Origin: Muribaculaceae bacterium
GTDB lineage: Bacteria > Bacteroidota > Bacteroidia > Bacteroidales > Muribaculaceae
Direction: 5' to 3'
Assembly (NCBI GenBank): GCA_017557425.1
Contig: JAFYYU010000015.1
Span: forward strand, 203,133-267,132
DNA length: 64,000 bases
Part shown: positions 59,622 to 64,000 of the stretch, one piece after another
Numbering within the stretch: position 1 is the first letter of the stretch
Layout: each line of letters starts with the position of its first letter
Program-made: the position numbers and the translations under genes
The notes under the pieces: generated by a model
Database searches by the model: none
What the model saw: only the letters and a program-made list of their open reading frames with translations
Told to the model about the DNA's origin: nothing

Positions 59622-61213
59622 AGCGCTGCGTCTTCTCAATATTGCTGCTGTTGACCTTAAGCCTGACCGCTGTTGCCCAGGTAGGTGAGTTGCCTCGCTC
59701 CACGCCTGAGGACGAGGGTGTAAGCACCATGTTGCTAAGGAGTTTCTGCAACGAATTGACGGCATTGCCCAATGTGGACGTCCATCACTTGATGGTGCTG
59801 CGCCACGGCAAGGTCATCGGCGAGCTGCATGCCGCTCCCTACCAAGCCACCGATGTACACACGCTATACAGCGCCAGCAAGACGGTTACGGGGCTTGCTG
59901 TGGGGCTTGCCGTTGAAGACGGGCTGCTCACTGTCGATGACAAGGTATCCAAATACCTGCGCGACAAAATGCCAGCCACGTTGTCGCCCGCGTTGGACAG
60001 CCTTACCGTGCGCGATGTGCTCATGATGGCGGCAGGCAGGGAAGAGGACTTGAGTATCTTTGAGGGTGACCAGGATTGGCTGAGTACTTGGTTTGCCAGC
60101 GAGTTCCAGGGTGTGGGCAAAGTGTTCAACTACGACTCGATGTGTAGCCACGTGCTGGCAATGATTGTCACACGGCTCACGGGCAAGCCGCTGCTGGAGT
60201 ATGTGCGGGAACGCATTTTTACGCCTTTGCACATCACACAATGCGACTGGGAACTGGCGCCCGACAGCGTCGAAATCGGTGCCTGGGGCCTGCGTCTGCA
60301 TGCCGAAAGTCAAGCCAAACTGGGCCAATTTATGCTGCAAGAAGGTCAGTGGAACGGTCAGCAGCTCATCAGCGCCCAGTGGATTCACGACATGACGCAG
60401 CGCCTGATCAGCACTCAGGAAAACGACAAAAATCCCAAACTCTCATGGGGAGAAAAAATCAAACGCTTCCTGCAACGCGTGTGGCACGAGATACGGTCCT
60501 GGTTCACGGGCTACAATGTTGACGATTACTACTTGGGCTATGGCTATCAGACCAAGTCCATCCAGCATCCGCGTGCCGAGTGTTACTTTGCTGCGGGCTA
60601 TGGAGGACAACTCATCTATGTAGTGCCCAAACTGGATATGGTCGTCGTCATCAACGGCCGTGCCGCCAACTATGGAGACGAACTGAACACACTCTACTAT
60701 AAACTGGTAGAGCCGATGCTTGACGAGGAGGAATTGTTGAAAGCAGCACCTTCACAACTGGCTATTGACATGCCACAAGGTGATGCCACCCACCCGCTGG
60801 AACAGCGTCTGTTGGGCACCACCATTGTGCTCGAGGACAATCTGCTAGGATTGCAATCCATCGAGGTAAACAAGCAGGGAAATGACCGCCTTTTTACGAT
60901 GATTGACAATCGCGGTACGAAGCATGCCGTTGCGGCCTGGGGCGAGTGGCGCATCACTACCAGCGATGAGCGCCCCATCTACATTGTCGAATGCCGTGAG
61001 CAATTGGTGGGCACACCGCGGCCCTTTACCAGTGCTGCGGCCTATGCCTGGCAAGGCGACACGCTTGCCATGCGCCTCGACTGGATTGATGGAGGCGATA
61101 ACCGCCGGCTGAAGATCATCGCCCATGACGACAAGGCTACCGTCATCGCTTGTGATAACTTTGACCCGTTGCTGACCGACACGATTATTGGGGAGATAGG
61201 CGTTAGGCATTAG
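59618..61213 (+). CDS. Secreted serine hydrolase, class C beta-lactamase fold (2)
   Basis: 531 codons; tandem paralogue of the preceding gene with the same layout. Signal peptide CVFSILLLLTLSLTAVAQ, SASK (85-88), NYDSMCSHVLAMIV and VRDVLMMAAGREED. It differs by an insert of about 30 residues around 270-305 (KIKRFLQRVWHEIRSWFTGY). The start overlaps the previous stop (ATGA). Possibly both trim peptidoglycan-derived peptides. Confidence 0.88.
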   Translation: MKRCVFSILLLLTLSLTAVAQVGELPRSTPEDEGVSTMLLRSFCNELTALPNVDVHHLMVLRHGKVIGELHAAPYQATDVHTLYSASKTVTGLAVGLAVEDGLLTVDDKVSKYLRDKMPATLSPALDSLTVRDVLMMAAGREEDLSIFEGDQDWLSTWFASEFQGVGKVFNYDSMCSHVLAMIVTRLTGKPLLEYVRERIFTPLHITQCDWELAPDSVEIGAWGLRLHAESQAKLGQFMLQEGQWNGQQLISAQWIHDMTQRLISTQENDKNPKLSWGEKIKRFLQRVWHEIRSWFTGYNVDDYYLGYGYQTKSIQHPRAECYFAAGYGGQLIYVVPKLDMVVVINGRAANYGDELNTLYYKLVEPMLDEEELLKAAPSQLAIDMPQGDATHPLEQRLLGTTIVLEDNLLGLQSIEVNKQGNDRLFTMIDNRGTKHAVAAWGEWRITTSDERPIYIVECREQLVGTPRPFTSAAAYAWQGDTLAMRLDWIDGGDNRRLKIIAHDDKATVIACDNFDPLLTDTIIGEIGVRH

Positions 61214-61226
61214 GTTTTAGAATTAG
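61200..61226 (+). repeat. Short TTAGG-type tract
   Basis: gcgttaggcattaggtttta-type units overlap the end of the hydrolase gene and the gap to xerD. Confidence 0.55.
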
Positions 61227-61228
61227 GG

Positions 61229-62167
61229 ATGCGTGATATTATCGACATCAGTGACGTGAAAATGCGTTTTTTGGCGCATTTGACCTTGGAGAAAGGCATG
61301 AGCCAGAATACCGCCGTTGCCTATAGCGATGATGTGGACAAACTCATCCATTATCTCGCTGATGCAGGGGTAGGCATAGAACGCGCCACGACTGATGACC
61401 TGGAAGGCTTTGTTTGCATCCTGCAGGACGTTGGCATCCAGCCGCGGTCCCAGGCCCGCATCATCAGCGGCGTAAAAAGTTTCTATAAGTTCCTGCGCAT
61501 GGAGCACTATATGTACACCGACCCGACGGAACTGCTGCTGACACCGAAAATCGGGCGACACCTGCCCGAGGTGCTCACCATCACCGAGATTGACGCCATG
61601 ATTGATGCCATCGACATGTCCAAGGCCGAGGGACAGCGCAACCGTGCCATTATCGAGACGCTTTACGGCTGCGGCCTGCGTGTGAGCGAACTGGTGACGC
61701 TCAAGCTCTCCCAGCTCTATCTGGATGAGCACTATGTCCTCATCCAGGGCAAGGGTAACAAGCAGCGCGTCGTCCCCATCTCGCCTGTCGCCATCGAGCA
61801 GATCAACCTGTACTTGGAACAGACGCGCTCTCGTCAGGTCGCCCAACGCGGCAGCGAGGACATCCTGTTCCTGAACCGCCGCGGAGCGATGCTTACCCGC
61901 CAGATGATTTTCCACATCGTCAAGCAACTGTGCGAACTGGCCGGAGTGCGCAAGGTCATCAGCCCGCACACCCTGCGCCACAGTTTTGCCACCCACCTGC
62001 TCGAAGGCGGCGCCAACCTACGCGCCATCCAGCAGATGCTCGGTCACGAGAGCATCACCACGACCGAAATCTACGTCCACATCGACCGCACACGCCTGCG
62101 GGACGAAATCCTGCAACACCACCCCCGCAATAATCACCCTACAGAACAACTGAAAACTGAAATATAA
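61229..62167 (+). CDS. xerD: Site-specific tyrosine recombinase XerD
   Basis: 312 codons, the usual length. N-terminal SAM-like domain (LEKGMSQNTAVAYSDDVDKL). Catalytic residues: Arg in YGCGLRVSELVTL, Lys in QGKGNKQRVVP, His-x-x-Arg in SPHTLRHSFATHLL, His in QQMLGHESITTTEIY and the Tyr in IYVHI. Resolves chromosome dimers at dif with XerC. Unlike the island integrase it is a standard, GC-rich backbone gene. Confidence 0.95.
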   Translation: MRDIIDISDVKMRFLAHLTLEKGMSQNTAVAYSDDVDKLIHYLADAGVGIERATTDDLEGFVCILQDVGIQPRSQARIISGVKSFYKFLRMEHYMYTDPTELLLTPKIGRHLPEVLTITEIDAMIDAIDMSKAEGQRNRAIIETLYGCGLRVSELVTLKLSQLYLDEHYVLIQGKGNKQRVVPISPVAIEQINLYLEQTRSRQVAQRGSEDILFLNRRGAMLTRQMIFHIVKQLCELAGVRKVISPHTLRHSFATHLLEGGANLRAIQQMLGHESITTTEIYVHIDRTRLRDEILQHHPRNNHPTEQLKTEI

Positions 62168-62168
62168 A

Positions 62169-63782
62169 ATGAAACGATTTTTACTGGTTGCAGTAACAAT
62201 GATGGCCATAGCCGGAACGGCACAAGCCAATAGCTGGTGGAACAACTACCAACCCGACAACAAAAACGTGAAACTCACGTCCACCAATCTGCCCATCGTG
62301 TGGATTGAAGTAAACGGCAACATCATCGACCGTGACGAGCGCATCACGGCCCGCATGAAGATTATCCACAACGGCGAAGGCCAGCTTAACTACGCCGACA
62401 CCGTGGCCCATCCCGGTCAGACGATAGACTATGAGGGCTACGTGGCGTTGCGCTACCGTGGCAGTTCATCCTACAGCATGAGCGACAAGAAGCCTTATTC
62501 ATTCCGCCCATTGGACAAACCGCTAGAGGAAGGCGGTGAAAAGAAGAAAGTCAACATTCTGGGCATGGGCAAGGACAACAACTGGGCCCTGCTGGCACCC
62601 TATGCCGACAAGAGCATGATGCGCGACCTGCTAGCCTTTGAGGTATCCCGGCCATGGATGGAATATACGCCCAAGGGCCGCTATTGCGAGCTGTTCCTGG
62701 ATGGCATGTACTATGGCGTTTATATCCTCACCGAGGTCGTTTCCAAGGGCAAACACCGCATCAACCTGTCCGACCCCGGCGAGAGCGGCGACGAACTCAC
62801 CGGCGGCTACATCATGGAGGTGGACCGCTACGACTATGAGGGCACCTACACTTCCAAATATCACCCCGTGAGCAACACGGGAGTGCGTTACACGAATTAT
62901 TACATCTATTTCCAGTATGAGTCGCCCGATTATGCGGATTTGACACAAGATCAGATAAGTTACATCACGGGACGCATCGACCAGATGGAGGCTGCATTGT
63001 GGAATTACCGCCCCACTGGTGCCACCACTTATCGGGAATACCTTGACATGCAGAACTTCATCGATTACCAGATTGCCATGGAGCTGGGACATAACGTGGA
63101 CGGTTACCGCCTGAGCGGCAAGTTCTTTAAACGCCGCGACAGCGAGGACCCGCGCTTCAAGATGGTGGTGTGGGACAACAACCTGTCTTACGGCAACGCC
63201 GACTATTATGATGCCTGGCGCACCGACACGTGGATGTACAAGAACAACAACATCCTCTATAGCCAGGGTGATTCCCAACTGATACCCTTCTGGTGGTACA
63301 AACTCAACACTGACCCCGAATTCACAGCCATGTTTAAGGCACGTTGGGCACAGTACCGACGCGGCAACCTGCGCGAGGACCGCATCATGGCGACCGTGGA
63401 CTCGATGGCAACTGTTCTTACATCCCATGGCGCCGAGAGTCGCAACAGCAAGGCATGGCCGCGATGGGGGCAGTACGTGTGGCCCAACTATTACATTGCC
63501 AACAACTTTACCGAGGAAGTGGCCTGGCTTAAGCAATGGCTCCACGACCGCATCGCATGGATGGACCAACAGCTGGGATTTGACCCCAATGCCATCCAGC
63601 GCGGCGATGTAAACGGCGACGGCGATGTAAACATTGCCGATGTGACGGCTCTCATCGACTATCTGCTCAGCAGCAATGCCGATACCATCGAACTCGACGC
63701 CACCGACTGCAATCAGGACGGAAGCATCAACATCAGCGACGTTACGACACTGATTGACTACCTGTTGAGCGGCAGTTGGTGA
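62169..63782 (+). CDS. CotH-family protein with dockerin-like tail (2)
   Basis: 537 codons starting 2 bases after the xerD stop. Signal peptide FLLVAVTMMAIAGTAQA. CotH domain (about 85-440): VALRYRGSSSYSMSDKKPYS, LGMGKDNNWALLAPYADKSM, LFLDGMYYGVYILTEVV and FKMVVWDNNLSYGNADYY. The end is two dockerin-type repeats, GDVNGDGDVNIADVTALIDY and DCNQDGSINISDVTTLIDY, with canonical calcium loops. Secreted; function unknown. Confidence 0.88.
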   Translation: MKRFLLVAVTMMAIAGTAQANSWWNNYQPDNKNVKLTSTNLPIVWIEVNGNIIDRDERITARMKIIHNGEGQLNYADTVAHPGQTIDYEGYVALRYRGSSSYSMSDKKPYSFRPLDKPLEEGGEKKKVNILGMGKDNNWALLAPYADKSMMRDLLAFEVSRPWMEYTPKGRYCELFLDGMYYGVYILTEVVSKGKHRINLSDPGESGDELTGGYIMEVDRYDYEGTYTSKYHPVSNTGVRYTNYYIYFQYESPDYADLTQDQISYITGRIDQMEAALWNYRPTGATTYREYLDMQNFIDYQIAMELGHNVDGYRLSGKFFKRRDSEDPRFKMVVWDNNLSYGNADYYDAWRTDTWMYKNNNILYSQGDSQLIPFWWYKLNTDPEFTAMFKARWAQYRRGNLREDRIMATVDSMATVLTSHGAESRNSKAWPRWGQYVWPNYYIANNFTEEVAWLKQWLHDRIAWMDQQLGFDPNAIQRGDVNGDGDVNIADVTALIDYLLSSNADTIELDATDCNQDGSINISDVTTLIDYLLSGSW

Positions 63783-63794
63783 GTTGAGGCATTA

Positions 63795-63843
63795 TTAGGC
63801 TTTAGGTTTTAGGCTTTAGGCTTTAGGTTTTAGGTTTTAGGTC
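63795..63843 (+). repeat. TTAGGCTTTAGG-type tandem repeat
   Basis: Seven-base units (taggctt, taggttt) repeated head to tail just after the CotH stop codon. Confidence 0.85.
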
Positions 63844-63860
63844 TGAGATATCATTTTCTG

Positions 63861-63891
63861 GCACCTGCAGGGATTTCTTCCTTGCAGGTGC
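63861..63891. terminator. Stable hairpin after the CotH gene
   Basis: 13-bp stem with one mismatch, GCACCTGCAGGGA / TCCTTGCAGGTGC, loop tttct. Likely the transcription terminator, although no T run follows. Confidence 0.55.
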
Positions 63892-63923
63892 AGTTCATCA
63901 AATACCCTTCTTATTCGCGATGA

Positions 63924-63998
63924 TGTAGGGCCTCGCCTTGGCGTGGCCAATATTCCAGGTATATGCCGCCTATGGCCACGCCAAGGCGAGGCCCTACA
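63924..63998. repeat. 25-bp perfect inverted repeat at the window end
   Basis: Arms 63924-63948 and 63974-63998 are perfect reverse complements (starting TGTAGGGCCTCGCCTTGGCG), around a 25-base loop. Very GC-rich; it looks like a REP-type or other small palindromic mobile repeat. Confidence 0.85.
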
Positions 63999-64000
63999 GT

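Noticed and set aside
1-64000. tRNA, rRNA or known riboswitch
   Set aside because: No sequence with the expected conserved arms or aptamer text was recognised.

Overview
The window is a piece of a Bacteroidales chromosome, most likely Muribaculaceae (S24-7) or a close Prevotella-like relative; that placement is inference. Supporting signs are promoters of the Bacteroidota type (TTTG, about 19 bases, then TAnnTTTGC) ahead of many genes, a PorU-like type IX secretion protein, CotH proteins with dockerin-like tails, DUF1343/NamZ, GH109-like and tricorn-type proteins, and many secreted proteins.

Layout. 1-2041 is GC-rich backbone: the end of a DNA/RNA non-specific endonuclease and a complete mnmE. 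About 2.1-23.7 kb is an AT-rich mosaic island. It opens with a helix-turn-helix protein and a tyrosine recombinase. After these come an AbiEi-like regulator, a remnant of an AAA-type ATPase, an IS4-type insertion sequence, a group II intron fragment without its reverse transcriptase, a two-gene unit of unknown function with a four-helix membrane protein, an IS256-like zinc-ribbon insertion sequence with doubled ends, a 57-codon ORF with its own promoter and terminator, a metallophosphoesterase next to two unknown genes, and a three-gene minus-strand operon (cyclase-like SatD protein, DUF3307 membrane protein, GHKL ATPase fused to a PD-(D/E)XK-like nuclease). The island ends with a DUF6155-type pair and two AAA/DUF4143 ATPases. 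A repeat of about 133 bp occurs three times in its right part.

23.7-64 kb is mostly backbone: PorU-like protein, an SDR and acyl-ligase pair, a third DUF4143 ATPase, a GH109-like protein beside a sugar-kinase-like protein, an AIPR-type gene, an ECF sigma operon, a nitroreductase/acetyltransferase/P-loop operon, an AlkZ-like protein, a second nitroreductase, an AlkD-like protein, a tricorn protease homologue, secreted proteins, a glycerophosphodiesterase, an esterase, a uracil permease, two CotH-dockerin proteins, a cell-wall recycling-like group (NamZ, Na+/solute symporter, WYL regulator, two serine hydrolases) and xerD.

The most interesting signals are: (1) the SatD/DUF3307/GHKL-nuclease operon with two palindromes in its leader, which looks like an uncharacterised signalling or defence system; (2) each of the three DUF4143 ATPase genes is preceded by its own direct repeats at a 32-33 bp period; (3) the PorU-like protein seems to lack both catalytic residues; (4) both insertion-sequence transposases have lost the first catalytic aspartate; (5) the three-copy interspersed repeat. 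No tRNA, rRNA or CRISPR array was seen.
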